Below are positions 34,455 through 44,112 of a DNA stretch of 64,000 bases, piece after piece. Under the pieces are notes generated by a model, which was given only the letters and a program-made list of their open reading frames with translations, was not told the DNA's origin and did no database searches. The position numbers were made by a program, and so were the translations under genes. Location of the stretch: contig JAIQFQ010000001.1 in the NCBI GenBank assembly GCA_020073245.1, positions 356,001 through 420,000 on the forward strand, read 5' to 3'. Origin of the DNA: Terriglobia bacterium (GTDB taxonomy: Bacteria > Acidobacteriota > Thermoanaerobaculia > Thermoanaerobaculales > Thermoanaerobaculaceae). Each line of letters begins with the position of its first letter. Within the stretch, counting starts at the first letter, position 1.

Positions 34455-35728
34455 ACGAGACCGGTCTCCAACTCGTCCTGTCCATCGTCTTCGTGCTGGT
34501 CGTGATCCTGATCTGGTTCATGATCGCCTATCAGTTCGTTCTCACGGTGGCCGGTTTCTTCCACACGCGCCGCTCCTCCAGGGAGAAGCGCGAAGTCGAC
34601 GGCATGCGTTTCGACTGGCCGGACGTCGCCGTGTTGATCCCGGCGCACAACGAGGGCATCGTGATCCGCCACACCCTCGACGCGATGCTCGCGTTCGACT
34701 ACCCCGCCGACCGCTACGAGATCCTGGTTGTCAACGACGGCTCCAGCGACGAGACCGGCGTCATCGTCAAGGAGTTCGCCGAACGCGACCGCCGCATCAG
34801 GCTGATCGACGTCAAGCCCGGCGAGGGGGGCAAGGGCAAGTCGCGCGCTCTCAACATCGGCCTCTCCCACACCGACGCCGGCCTGATCGCGGTCTACGAC
34901 GCCGACAACACCCCGGAACCATCCGCGTTGCGCCATCTGGTGGCGCAGCTGCTCCTTCACCCCGAGCTCGGCGCCTGCATCGGGAAGTTTCGCACCGTGA
35001 ACAGGAACCGCAACCTGCTCACGCGCTTCATCAACGTGGAGACGCTCTCGTTCCAGTCGATCGTGCAGGCGGGCCGGTGGAAGCTGTTCGGCGTCTCGAC
35101 GTTGCCGGGCACGAACTACGTCATCCGGCGGCCGTTGCTCGACCATCTAGGGGGATGGGACGAGAGCGCGATCACCGAGGACTCCGAGATGTCGATCCGC
35201 ATCTACATGGAGGGGTTTCGGATCAAGCCGATCCCCTACGCGGTGACCCACGAGCAGGAGCCCGAGACCTGGAAGGTGTGGTTCAGGCAGCGTACCCGCT
35301 GGGTTCGCGGCAACAACTACGTGGCGACGAAGTTCGTGCGGCAGATCCCGAGATTCAAGGACAAGCTTCTCGCCGTCGAGGTGCTCTATCTCTTGTCGCT
35401 CTACTACGTCTTCTTCATCGCCATCCTGGCATCCGACGTGCTCTTTCTCGCCAGCGTCCTCAAGCTCGCAGCCATCCCCCTGCCGGGTCCGTACACCGCT
35501 GTCTGGCTCCTCGCCTTCCTGCTTTTCATCATGGAGATCCTGCTCGCCCTCGCCTACGACCGCGAGGACTCCTTCGGCAAGATCGGGCTCATCGTGCTCG
35601 CGTACTTCACCTACTGCCAGCTCTGGATCCTCGTCGTGGCGAAAGCGCTCTGGCTCGACCTCGTCAGACGCGAGACGCAGACCTGGGTCAAGACGCTGCG
35701 CTTCGAGCGGCGCCCCGCGGAGGAGTAG
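34451..35728 (+). CDS. Processive family-2 glycosyltransferase (PgaC/BcsA-like)
   Basis: A 425-residue inner-membrane polysaccharide synthase. One N-terminal helix; a GT-A catalytic domain with LIPAHNEG, VVNDGSSDET, YDADNTPEP (metal site), GTNYVIRR, AITEDSEMSIRI (TED motif) and QRTRW (the QxxRW product-channel motif); then three C-terminal helices. The Q..RW motif marks processive enzymes such as cellulose, hyaluronan and PNAG synthases. Translationally coupled to the giant deacetylase-like protein by a 4-bp overlap. Sugar unknown, but deacetylase linkage favours an N-acetylhexosamine. No PilZ domain is present in the protein. Confidence 0.88.
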   Translation: MNETGLQLVLSIVFVLVVILIWFMIAYQFVLTVAGFFHTRRSSREKREVDGMRFDWPDVAVLIPAHNEGIVIRHTLDAMLAFDYPADRYEILVVNDGSSDETGVIVKEFAERDRRIRLIDVKPGEGGKGKSRALNIGLSHTDAGLIAVYDADNTPEPSALRHLVAQLLLHPELGACIGKFRTVNRNRNLLTRFINVETLSFQSIVQAGRWKLFGVSTLPGTNYVIRRPLLDHLGGWDESAITEDSEMSIRIYMEGFRIKPIPYAVTHEQEPETWKVWFRQRTRWVRGNNYVATKFVRQIPRFKDKLLAVEVLYLLSLYYVFFIAILASDVLFLASVLKLAAIPLPGPYTAVWLLAFLLFIMEILLALAYDREDSFGKIGLIVLAYFTYCQLWILVVAKALWLDLVRRETQTWVKTLRFERRPAEE

Positions 35729-35762
35729 CGGAAGGCAGCAGAGGAGCTGAAGAAGAGAAGGA

Positions 35763-35851
35763 AGACGGAAGAGGGTAGACGGTAGAAGGAGAACAAAAGC
35801 GGCCGACGCCTGACGTCGTTCCGCTTCCCTCTTACCTCTTACCTTTCACCT
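35763..35851 (-). terminator. Heptamer-armed palindrome acting as terminator between convergent genes
   Basis: The core hairpin is AAGCGG (35797-35802), CGACG (35804-35808), a 5-base loop, CGTCG (35814-35818) and CCGCTT (35821-35826). On the minus strand it runs into TTTTG, a good intrinsic terminator for the GNAT gene. The outer arms are purine heptamers (AGAGGGT-like, 35763-35790) and pyrimidine heptamers (CTTACCT-like, 35824-35851). Confidence 0.6.
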
Positions 35852-35887
35852 GGGGCTTCCAAACCTACCAAGGGCCTGGGACTCGGC

Positions 35888-36394
35888 TTACTTCAGCGCG
35901 AGCTCCATGTACACCGAACCCTCGACAGCCCCCGGCCGGTACGCTTCGATCGGGCGAAAGCCCAGTGCACGGTAGATGGCGATCGCCTCCTCCATCCAAG
36001 GCGCGAAACTGAGCCGCATACCGCGGTAGCCGCGGTCGCGCGCGGCCTCGATCACGGCTAGCGCGAGCCTCTTGCCGACACCCTTGCCGCGAAACTGGTG
36101 TCGCACGAACAGCCGCTTCATCTCGCAAAGGCCTTCGCCCAACGGCCGCAACGCGACGCAGCCTGCCAGCCTCCCGTCGTAATCCGCAACGAGCAGCGCC
36201 CCGTGCGGAGGGCCGTACTGTCCAGGGAGCTCGACCAGCTCCCGGGCGAAATCCTCGAAGGAGAGGTCCCGCCCGAGCGCGGAGGCGTACTCCTTCAAAA
36301 GCGCGCGGGCATTGACCACCGCTTCTTCGCCATCTGCCGGACGGATCTCGATCTTGTGGCTACGACGCGTCACACAAAGTGCCTCCGCGCGCAT
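35888..36394 (-). CDS. GNAT-family N-acetyltransferase
   Basis: A 168-residue protein with the acetyl-CoA loop RHQFRGKGVGKRL near residue 100 preceded by the strand CEMKRLFV, and ending ALGFRPIEAYRPGAVEGSVYMEL. It resembles small stand-alone acetyltransferases of unknown substrate. Minus-strand gene just downstream of addA; no operon evidence beyond the 45-bp spacing. Confidence 0.8.
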   Translation of the reverse strand: MRAEALCVTRRSHKIEIRPADGEEAVVNARALLKEYASALGRDLSFEDFARELVELPGQYGPPHGALLVADYDGRLAGCVALRPLGEGLCEMKRLFVRHQFRGKGVGKRLALAVIEAARDRGYRGMRLSFAPWMEEAIAIYRALGFRPIEAYRPGAVEGSVYMELALK

Positions 36395-36439
36395 CTTGCC
36401 ACAGGGAGGCCAAAATTCGCGCCTGAGACCGCGAATACG

Positions 36440-39400
36440 TTACGGGCCGGGGCCGGACGCGCCCGGCCGCACCGACACGATCTCCCCGGGAAACACGAAC
36501 CAGAGCTCGAAGCGCGGATGCACCGTGAGCCCGAGCGCGTCCTCGAGAGCCCTCCTGTAGACGGCGCCCTGAGCAGCGTACGCGAGCCCCCGTTCCTCAA
36601 GCTCGGACTTCGTCGCCACCTCGTCGGTCTTGTAGTCGGCAATCACCAACTCGCCGGTGTCGGGGTCGCGGTAGACGAGGTCGATCACTCCGGAGATGAA
36701 ACCGACGGGCGCACCTTGCTCCTCGCCCGGCGGCAGCAGCACCGGCAGCTCTCGCGCGATCACGTCGCGGGCGATGGCCCGCAGTCGCTCCATCAGGGGG
36801 CCGTTGCGCAGCCGCTCCAGCAGGTCCCGGGCTCGGGCCAGCGCGGCGGGCGCGCCCTCCGGATCAACGAGGCCTTCGAGGTCCCTCGGCAGCCGTTCGG
36901 CCCCGCGGGCGAACTCCTCCGCGAGGTCGCCCTCCAAGTCGAGCCGTTCTAGGACTCGGTGCACCGCGCTTCCCGCGGCGGTCGCGGCCGAACGCTCCGG
37001 TCTCGCCGCACGGCCCGGTAGCCGCTCCTCCGCCAGCTCCTCGAGAAGGCGCCTGTGGGCTTCCGCCGACGCCGGGCTCGAGAACGGTCGCGCCTGCCGG
37101 GACTCGGCGTCGCGGCGGAGGGCGTCCAGCCGCGCGGCCTGCCGGGCGATCTCCCGGGCGGTCGGCACCGCCTCGCGCGCGGACTCCGCTTCGGGGAGCG
37201 CGGCCACCGGCCTCAGAGCCGGGAACTCCCAGCGGGCGCTGTCGGCGTCCTCGAAGCTCCCTCCTGCGGCGTTCGCCCTCGCCGCCGCCGCTGCGAGGCC
37301 TCCCTCCGGCGTTGTGCGGTGCGACAGGAGGTCCATGTGCGAGCGGGCGTCGCCGCCCGCCGGCGCACCCCCTGCGTCCGGCCAGACACCGGCGATCACG
37401 AGACGCTCCCGGGCCCGCGTCATGGCGACGTAGAGCGTGCGGACCATCTCGGCCTGCCCCACCCTGCGCCGACGCGTCTCGACCGCGTGCCACCCGGGCG
37501 TCTTCGCGCCGAAGAGCGCGTACTCGAGGCCCCCGCCGAACTCCTCCACGTCCACCACCTGTCGCGCGTCGCCGCGCGACGTCTTGTGCGCCTGCACGAG
37601 GTAGACGTGGCCGAAGTCAAGGCCCTTCGCCTTGTGAATCGTCGTCACCCGAACCGCGTCATCCGTCGCCGAGAGCGGCCGTCCCTCCTCGGCCTCGCGC
37701 GCTCCGGCAACCGCCGTGCGCAGGGTGCGCAGTACGGCGTGCGGGTCGGCGTCGGCCTCCATCGCATCGACGAGCGTGCGGAAGAAACGTTCGAGGTTGG
37801 CGACCCGGTACCGCCCAAGGGAGCGGGCTGCTTCGCACGCCTCGAACTGCGTGAGCGTGCGGAGCCGCTCGACGAACACCGCCGCCGGGTCCGTCTCGAA
37901 CGACGCGCGCAGGCGAGCGAGGTGCACCAGGAAGTCGACCAGGCTCTGCTCCCAGCCGCGCACGCGCTCGATCCCGGGGACGTCCTCGGGGAGAGCCGCC
38001 GCCGCCTCTCGGACCAGCCGCTGCAGCGCCTCAAGCTCCGTCTTGTCGGGGGCAGCAAGCGCGCTCACGCGATCCGGGAAAGACCGCGTCCACAGCGGGA
38101 TGAGCGCCGCATCCGGGACGCCTACGGCGCTCGAGCGAAGCGTCGCCACGAGCGCGAGGTGGTCGCCGGGGTCGAGCACGGTTCGCACCAGCGCGGCGGC
38201 GTCGATGATCTCGCGGCGTCGGTAGTACGAGCGGTCGCGTTCCACGGCGTACGGCACGCCGGCGTCGCGAAACGCGTGGAGGTAGGTGTCGATGCTGCTG
38301 GTGCTCCTCAGCAGGACACCGAAGGCGCCCCACGGAACGCCGCTCTCACCGAGCTGACGGATGTCCGCCGCGAGCGCTGCCGCCTCGAGATCGGCGGCCT
38401 CCTGGGCGGAGGGGACCGCGAGAGCGCCCGTCGCTCCCTCCGCCGCGGTCCACGAAACCCAGTACTCCACCGGCGCTCGTCCGGTCGCGGGCGGCCCCGC
38501 CTCGACCGACCGCTCCTCACACGGGTAGAGCGGCTGGAAGGAAGGCTGCATCCCGCTTTCGTGGCGCATCACCGGATGCACCACGCGCTCCACCTCGGCC
38601 AGGATCTCGGGGCGCGAGCGGAAATTCACGCAGAGGGAGATCACCTCGCCCCCGGCGGCTCGCACGAGGGAGAGGAAGCCGTCGTACGCCACGAGGTCCG
38701 CGTCGCGCCACCCGTAGATCGACTGCTTGGGGTCCCCGATCAGGAAAAGGCCCGGCCGCTCCTGGGGAGGACCGTCGAGGGCGAGCAGGCGGAGGATCTC
38801 GCACTGGCGTCGGTCGGTGTCCTGGAACTCGTCCACCATCAGCTGCGAGATCTCGCTCCTGAGGCGCGTGCGCAGGCCCGGGTTGCGCACGAGGAGGTCG
38901 TGCGCGTCCCGAAGGAGTGCGGCGAACGTCTGCGCCCCGCGCGCCCGCATCGCCCTGTGCACCTCGGCCAAGAGCGGGGCGAGGGCGCGGCGCGCCACGT
39001 CCAGCAGCTCGGGGTCGAGCGCCGCGAGGTGCTTAGCGACGGCAGCCAGCCGCCCGGCGGGACCGATCAGCTCGGCGGCCGCCTCGCCCAGGAGGTCGCG
39101 CTCGGTCGCGGTGTACGTCCCCTTCGCCCAATCCTTCAGACGGCCGACGACCCCGTCGGGCAGCGCGTCCGCTACCCGGCCGCACAGCTCCGCCACGCTC
39201 GCCGGGGAGCGCCCCCGCGACAGCGTGTCGGCCAGCACCCCGGCGCCGGCGGCGGCCTCCGAGCCCTTCTTCGCCTTCGCAGCGCCGGCGAGCCGGGCCT
39301 GGGCCGCATCGCGCACCGCCACCGCGACCGCGCGCACCTCCGCCGTGAGCGCCTCGACGGCATCCGCTGCGAGCGGGTCCCGATCGAGGGCGTTGGGCGG

Positions 39401-40093
39401 GACGCCGCGGCTCGTCAGGGTGACGAGCGCCTCGACGACCTTCGCTGGGTCGATGCCCCGTGCCGCGAGCCCGAACAGCGCGCTCTGCGGCGCCGACACC
39501 GCCTGGCGAAACCCCACCTCCACCACCTCCTGCACGACCTCCGCGAGGACGAAGCTTTCCGGATCCACCGTGAAGCTCGGGTGCAGCCCGGCCTCGAGTG
39601 GCACCGCCGCGAGGAGGCGGCGGCAGAACGCGTGAATCGTCGCGACCTGGAGGTGGTCGAGGGCGACCAGGAGCGCCGCCGCGCGCTCCTGCTCTTCGCC
39701 CTCCGCACCGGTCAGTGCCTCCAGGACCGTCCCTTTGGGAAGCCTCCCCTGCTGGACCTCGGCCAACGCCTGCGCCACCCGGTTCGCCATCTCGGCGGCC
39801 GCCGCCTCGGTGAAGGTGATCGCCACCACCCGGTCAAGGACGCGCGCCGCGACGCGATCGGCGGATTCCGGCTCCCGCCTCCCGGACTGCCGCTGGCGCC
39901 CGCGCACCTCGTCCGCCGCGCGCCGCCACCCAGGTCCGAGGCACCAGGCAAGGACGCGACCGACGAGCGTGGCGGTCTTACCGGTCCCCGCGCCGGCCTC
40001 AAGCACGAGCGGCCGGTCGAAGAGCGTCTGGGCGAGCAGGCGCGCCTTCCGATCGGCGGCGACGTCCGAGGCGGCGGTCCGGGGGTCGCTCAC
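36440..40093 (-). CDS. addA: AddA-type helicase-nuclease subunit
   Basis: A 1,217-residue UvrD/RecB-like protein for double-strand-break processing. Walker A AGAGTGKT lies near residue 30 and DEXX box MVDEFQDTDRRQ near 430; helicase motifs GDPKQSIYGWRDAD, TTIHKAKGLDF and YVAMTRARERLV follow. The C-terminal RecB-family nuclease has the metal and catalytic residues GVIDLVYRD...ELVIADYKTDEV. The GTG at 40093 overlaps the addB stop as GTGA and has GAGGAGTG upstream, so the subunits are translationally coupled, the usual addB-addA order. Confidence 0.93.
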   Translation of the reverse strand: MSDPRTAASDVAADRKARLLAQTLFDRPLVLEAGAGTGKTATLVGRVLAWCLGPGWRRAADEVRGRQRQSGRREPESADRVAARVLDRVVAITFTEAAAAEMANRVAQALAEVQQGRLPKGTVLEALTGAEGEEQERAAALLVALDHLQVATIHAFCRRLLAAVPLEAGLHPSFTVDPESFVLAEVVQEVVEVGFRQAVSAPQSALFGLAARGIDPAKVVEALVTLTSRGVPPNALDRDPLAADAVEALTAEVRAVAVAVRDAAQARLAGAAKAKKGSEAAAGAGVLADTLSRGRSPASVAELCGRVADALPDGVVGRLKDWAKGTYTATERDLLGEAAAELIGPAGRLAAVAKHLAALDPELLDVARRALAPLLAEVHRAMRARGAQTFAALLRDAHDLLVRNPGLRTRLRSEISQLMVDEFQDTDRRQCEILRLLALDGPPQERPGLFLIGDPKQSIYGWRDADLVAYDGFLSLVRAAGGEVISLCVNFRSRPEILAEVERVVHPVMRHESGMQPSFQPLYPCEERSVEAGPPATGRAPVEYWVSWTAAEGATGALAVPSAQEAADLEAAALAADIRQLGESGVPWGAFGVLLRSTSSIDTYLHAFRDAGVPYAVERDRSYYRRREIIDAAALVRTVLDPGDHLALVATLRSSAVGVPDAALIPLWTRSFPDRVSALAAPDKTELEALQRLVREAAAALPEDVPGIERVRGWEQSLVDFLVHLARLRASFETDPAAVFVERLRTLTQFEACEAARSLGRYRVANLERFFRTLVDAMEADADPHAVLRTLRTAVAGAREAEEGRPLSATDDAVRVTTIHKAKGLDFGHVYLVQAHKTSRGDARQVVDVEEFGGGLEYALFGAKTPGWHAVETRRRRVGQAEMVRTLYVAMTRARERLVIAGVWPDAGGAPAGGDARSHMDLLSHRTTPEGGLAAAAARANAAGGSFEDADSARWEFPALRPVAALPEAESAREAVPTAREIARQAARLDALRRDAESRQARPFSSPASAEAHRRLLEELAEERLPGRAARPERSAATAAGSAVHRVLERLDLEGDLAEEFARGAERLPRDLEGLVDPEGAPAALARARDLLERLRNGPLMERLRAIARDVIARELPVLLPPGEEQGAPVGFISGVIDLVYRDPDTGELVIADYKTDEVATKSELEERGLAYAAQGAVYRRALEDALGLTVHPRFELWFVFPGEIVSVRPGASGPGP

Positions 40094-43000
40094 TCCTCGT
40101 TCTCCCCGCCGCTCCCGCTCGCGAGATACCACAAGTCCAGGAACGCCGCCTCAGACTCAGTGAGCGACTCACGGCTCTCACGCGGCGCCGCCGCCCATCT
40201 CGCGAGGCGGCGACGCACACCGCTGTCGCCACGGGCGCACGCGTCTCTCACCTCGCAGTACTCGCAACGGCGCGGCTCCTGCGGCTTGTCAGGCTCCTCG
40301 AGGCGAGGGAATAACACCCCTCGATGCCAGGCGCCCAGGATCGCTGCCGCCGCGGCCGAGAGCGCCGGTTCCAGCCCGGGGTCGTCGCCCGACACGGCGA
40401 GCACGCGCTCGAACTCCTTCAGGTCGGGCTTCAGGTACAGGTAGCGCCCCTCGGAGGGTCGCCCGACCGTCGCTCGCGCGTACGCGCCGGCCTGGAGCGC
40501 GTCGCCTCGCCGGATTGCGGCGAGGAGATGGGCGCGCCTGGTGCCGTCCGTTTTCGCCGACGAAAGCGGCCGGCCGGTCTTGAAGTCCGTGAGTCGGATG
40601 CCGGCGCCGGTCTCCTCGACGAGGTCGGCGCGGAACCTGAGTTCGTGCGCGTTCCCTCCGGCGTCCTCCACAATTACGGTCCCCGGCGCCTCGAGCCCCA
40701 GTACCGACACCGAGTCCGTCCCCTCCGGCCAGAGCAGCGATAGCGCAGCCTTGAGACAGGGGCGCGCCCTCTCCTCCAGCACGCGCTCGAGGCCGGGCAT
40801 CGTGAGACCTTGCTCGCGAGCGACGCGGGATGACGCCTCCCGCAGAGCGGCGTCGAGTGCGGGCGGAGCTGGCCGTCCAACCGAAAACGCCGGTGCGGCC
40901 GCCGCTTCGGCGATGCTGCGCGACAGCTCGGGTCGGCCCGCCGAGAGCACCGCCTCGAGCGCACGGTGCACCGTCTGGCCGAGCGTCAGGGCGTCCACGC
41001 CAGGGACGGCGACGAGCGGGTCCGGGGAAGGCTCGAGGCGCACGACCCGCCTGAGGAACGCCTGCCACGGACATGCGGCGACGTTCTCCGCAGTCGTGAC
41101 CACCGGCTCGCCGCGCCTTGGGTCGGCATCCTCCCGCGGGGCGCCGACGAACCCGAGGTACGGTCCCAGCGAAGCGGCGCGCCGGCGGCCCTCGCGAGTG
41201 GTGCGGTCGGGGTCGAGCTCGTCGAGCACGGCGATGCGTGCCGCCGCGCTCCCGCCACTCGCAACCTCGAGAGCGCGGCCGAAGTCGCGACGCGAGCCGT
41301 GGAGGCCGGCAAGGACCGCGTGCTCGTCGGGTGGCCTCAGCTCGCCCGGCACCGGCGCGAGCGCGGAACCGACCAGGGGCGGCTCTTCGATGCCCGCGGC
41401 GAGGCAGAGCCGCGCGACCAGCGGGGAGAGCGAGCGGGCCTTGCCGTCGTCGTCGCAAACCTGCCAGGAGACCGTCACCCGCACTGAGGACGAGAGGAGC
41501 TGCGCGAACAGGTACCGCTCCTCGTCGAACCCGATTCGCTTGACCGGCATCTGCGGCAGGACGTCCCTCTCGATCGCCTGCCTCAGCCGGTCGGGAAGCA
41601 GTGGGTCTTCCTTCACCTGGCGCGGGAACGAGTCCCGGTTGAGACCGACGAGGAACAGGTGCTCAAACGTCCTCGCCCTCGCCTCGGTGACCGACAGCAC
41701 CTGGATTCCGCCGCCCGCGCCCCCGAGAGCGCTCGCGTCGGTCTCCTCGAGCTCCCGCCGTACCACTGTGAAGAATTCGTCGCGGCTGAGCGGGAGCGCT
41801 TCCGGGAGCTCCGCCGCGAGGGTCGCCAGCGCGGCGGCCACTCGTTCCGCGCCGGCGAGGGCACGCCTCCAGCCCAGCCCGGCTTTCAGCAGCTTCCCGA
41901 GGAGGCGGATGTGCTGGCTGGGCTTCGCCTCCGGCGGCCACGACTCGAGGATGCTCACCAGCGCGGCGGCCTGCCCGACGGCCCTCCGGAGGCGGGTGCC
42001 GGCCAGGCGCCGGCGCGGGGCGACCTGTGCCGCCGCGCCGTTCTCGCCCTCCCCCGGCAGTTCGACGAGGCCGCGCCGAATCCGCAGGACGAACTCGCCG
42101 TCGTCGAGGAGAGCGTCGGCGTCGAGCGAGGCCACGTCGCGGATACGGGCCGCTCCGCAGGTGTGCAGCGCGAGGCGGAGATCGAACCCCGCCACGTCGC
42201 CGGCTGCGGACAGCCAGGAGTCGGTGGGAGCCTGGCCACCCCGCCGCAGGAGGTCGCTGAGCGCCCGGACGCGCCGCCCGGCGGCGTCAAGCGAGCCCGG
42301 CGTGTCGAGAGCCGAGAACGGCACCGCGAGACGGGAGAAGTGCGCGTAAATCGCGAGCGCGTAGGGACGGAGGTCACGGGCGACCACTGCGATCGACTCC
42401 GGCGCCGCGCCACTGTCCAGGAGTCGCCGGATCCGACGCGCGACCTCCCGCACCTCGGCCTGCGTCCCGGGCGCTCGGAACATCTCCGGCCCTCGGGCTG
42501 GCGGCGGCACCGGCGCGGCGGGAACGCGGGCCGCCACCCGCTCGATCCGCTCGAGGAAGCGGTCACTGAAAGCGACGCCGAGGTCCTCTCGCGAGGGGTC
42601 GGCCGGGTCGGGCGGGTGGTCCATGTAGAGGCGGGCGCCGCATCGGCCCAGCAACGCTTCGATCAGGTCCGTCGCGACGGCGGTCGCGTCCGCAAAGCCG
42701 TGGATCAGCACGGCCCGGGCGGGCAACGCCTCGTCCGCCTCGCTGGTGAGGACCGCGGCGGCGCGCCGCAGCACATCGGAGGGGAGGTCCAACGCTCCCG
42801 CCTCCATCACCCGGATCACCGCCGCGGCCGTTCGGACGAGAGCCGCCGCGCGCTCCTGCTCGGCCTCGTCTCGATCCCCTTCGAGCAGCTCCGCGAGCGC
42901 GTCCGCAGCCGCCGGGGTGAGGCCGGCGTCGAGGAAGTCGCGGACGGTTGCCACCAGGGGCGGGACACCGTCTTCGACCGCGGTTGCGAGCACCCGAAGG

Positions 43001-43353
43001 GCCGGCTCGAGCGCGGCGAAACGCCCGACGAAGACGGGCAGCAGCCGCGTCCCTGAGCGGTGAGGCCTCCCGTGGTGCCGGGCGCCGAGCCGGGCGGCGA
43101 GGGCGTGCAGCGTGAGGATCTCGACGCCGGCGACGGCCCGTCCGCGCACCGCCACGAGGCGCGCCGCCAGGTGCAGGCGCAAGCTCCGGGAGGGAACGAC
43201 GACCATGACCGGCCGTGCAAGCAGCGCGACGTCGCCCGCCGAGGAGGGGAGGAGCGCCCCGATGTCCGCGAGAACCCGATCCTCGGTGGCCCGCGCGCCC
43301 GCCGCCGTCACGATCAGCGACCCAGCGCGAGTCGTTCTCCGCTCAACGTCCAC
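40090..43353 (-). CDS. addB: AddB-type helicase-nuclease subunit
   Basis: A 1,087-residue partner of AddA from the GTG at 43353 (GGGGAG upstream). A degenerate helicase-like half with VMVVVPSRSLRLHLAARL replacing a proper Walker A is followed by a C-terminal PD-(D/E)XK nuclease (ELRFRADLVEETGAGIRLTDFKTG). The four iron-sulfur cysteines that staple the nuclease domain are present: one in NVAACPWQAF and three in CEYCEVRDAC. With AddA it should form an ATP-dependent dsDNA end-resection complex. A longer frame to 43401 starts with TTG and has no ribosome site. Confidence 0.9.
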   Translation of the reverse strand: MDVERRTTRAGSLIVTAAGARATEDRVLADIGALLPSSAGDVALLARPVMVVVPSRSLRLHLAARLVAVRGRAVAGVEILTLHALAARLGARHHGRPHRSGTRLLPVFVGRFAALEPALRVLATAVEDGVPPLVATVRDFLDAGLTPAAADALAELLEGDRDEAEQERAAALVRTAAAVIRVMEAGALDLPSDVLRRAAAVLTSEADEALPARAVLIHGFADATAVATDLIEALLGRCGARLYMDHPPDPADPSREDLGVAFSDRFLERIERVAARVPAAPVPPPARGPEMFRAPGTQAEVREVARRIRRLLDSGAAPESIAVVARDLRPYALAIYAHFSRLAVPFSALDTPGSLDAAGRRVRALSDLLRRGGQAPTDSWLSAAGDVAGFDLRLALHTCGAARIRDVASLDADALLDDGEFVLRIRRGLVELPGEGENGAAAQVAPRRRLAGTRLRRAVGQAAALVSILESWPPEAKPSQHIRLLGKLLKAGLGWRRALAGAERVAAALATLAAELPEALPLSRDEFFTVVRRELEETDASALGGAGGGIQVLSVTEARARTFEHLFLVGLNRDSFPRQVKEDPLLPDRLRQAIERDVLPQMPVKRIGFDEERYLFAQLLSSSVRVTVSWQVCDDDGKARSLSPLVARLCLAAGIEEPPLVGSALAPVPGELRPPDEHAVLAGLHGSRRDFGRALEVASGGSAAARIAVLDELDPDRTTREGRRRAASLGPYLGFVGAPREDADPRRGEPVVTTAENVAACPWQAFLRRVVRLEPSPDPLVAVPGVDALTLGQTVHRALEAVLSAGRPELSRSIAEAAAAPAFSVGRPAPPALDAALREASSRVAREQGLTMPGLERVLEERARPCLKAALSLLWPEGTDSVSVLGLEAPGTVIVEDAGGNAHELRFRADLVEETGAGIRLTDFKTGRPLSSAKTDGTRRAHLLAAIRRGDALQAGAYARATVGRPSEGRYLYLKPDLKEFERVLAVSGDDPGLEPALSAAAAAILGAWHRGVLFPRLEEPDKPQEPRRCEYCEVRDACARGDSGVRRRLARWAAAPRESRESLTESEAAFLDLWYLASGSGGENEE

Positions 43354-43431
43354 CTTACGACTCCCCGGCCAATGCGAGCACGCCGTGCGTTCGGCTGTCA
43401 ATCGGCGCGCGCGGCACCCTCGCAGGCATCG

Positions 43432-44046
43432 TCATGAGCCTTTCTGGGAGTGAGGAGCGGGGAGAAGGTGACCGCTCTCGACCGCCTCCTCGATCCGACC
43501 GCGCGCGTAATCCCAGAGCTCGCGCGAGCCGTCCGCCATCCGGCTGTTCCGGCCGATGACCATGTCGGCGGTGATCCCGTGCTCATGCCAGGAGCGCCCC
43601 CGCGTGTGAACGTTGTGAAGCACCGGCATCAGCCGATCCAGCGCGGCTGCGAACAGTGCGTCCGGCGTGCGGGCGGACTCGAACTCCTCCCACAGCGAGC
43701 GCAACTCATCGCCCTGCTCCCCTGGGAGCAGACCGAACAGGCGCTCGGCGGCGCGTCGCTCAAGTTCAGGCTTCGCGTCGGCGCCGGCGGTGTCGTAGAC
43801 GAAGGTGTCGCCCGCGTCCACCTCGACGATGTCGTGCACCAGCAGCATCCTCACGACGCGGCCGACGTCCACCGGTTCGTTCGCGTGCTCCGCCAGCACC
43901 ACCGCCATGACCGCGACGTGCCAGGAGTGTTCGGCCGAGTTCTCCCGTCGGGTCTCGTCGACCAGGTACGACCGCCGCAGGACGCCCTTGAGCTTGTCGA
44001 TCTCGAGGATGAAGCGGATCTGGTCGTGCAGCCGTTGGCTCGTCAT
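43432..44046 (-). CDS. HD-domain 5'-nucleotidase, YfbR/HDDC2-like
   Basis: A 204-residue metal-dependent phosphohydrolase. HD residues: ENSAEHSWHVAV (His40), LLVHDIVEVDAGD (His71-Asp72) and LDRLMP (Asp137). Families of this type hydrolyse (deoxy)nucleoside 5'-monophosphates. The ATG at 44046 is preceded by GGGGGGA. It lies between addB and the photolyase on the same strand, in keeping with a nucleotide/DNA maintenance group. Confidence 0.85.
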   Translation of the reverse strand: MTSQRLHDQIRFILEIDKLKGVLRRSYLVDETRRENSAEHSWHVAVMAVVLAEHANEPVDVGRVVRMLLVHDIVEVDAGDTFVYDTAGADAKPELERRAAERLFGLLPGEQGDELRSLWEEFESARTPDALFAAALDRLMPVLHNVHTRGRSWHEHGITADMVIGRNSRMADGSRELWDYARGRIEEAVESGHLLPAPHSQKGS

Positions 44047-44112
44047 CGTCCCCCCGGCGGCGCCCGCATCGCAGGTCGCGCGCCGCTCCAGCATAGCGCC
44101 GGCCCCGACGCC

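Noticed and set aside
37055-40444. Plus-strand open frame of 1,129 codons opposite addA
   Set aside because: It is an Arg/Pro/His-rich shadow produced by high GC; the opposite strand has all AddA helicase and nuclease motifs.
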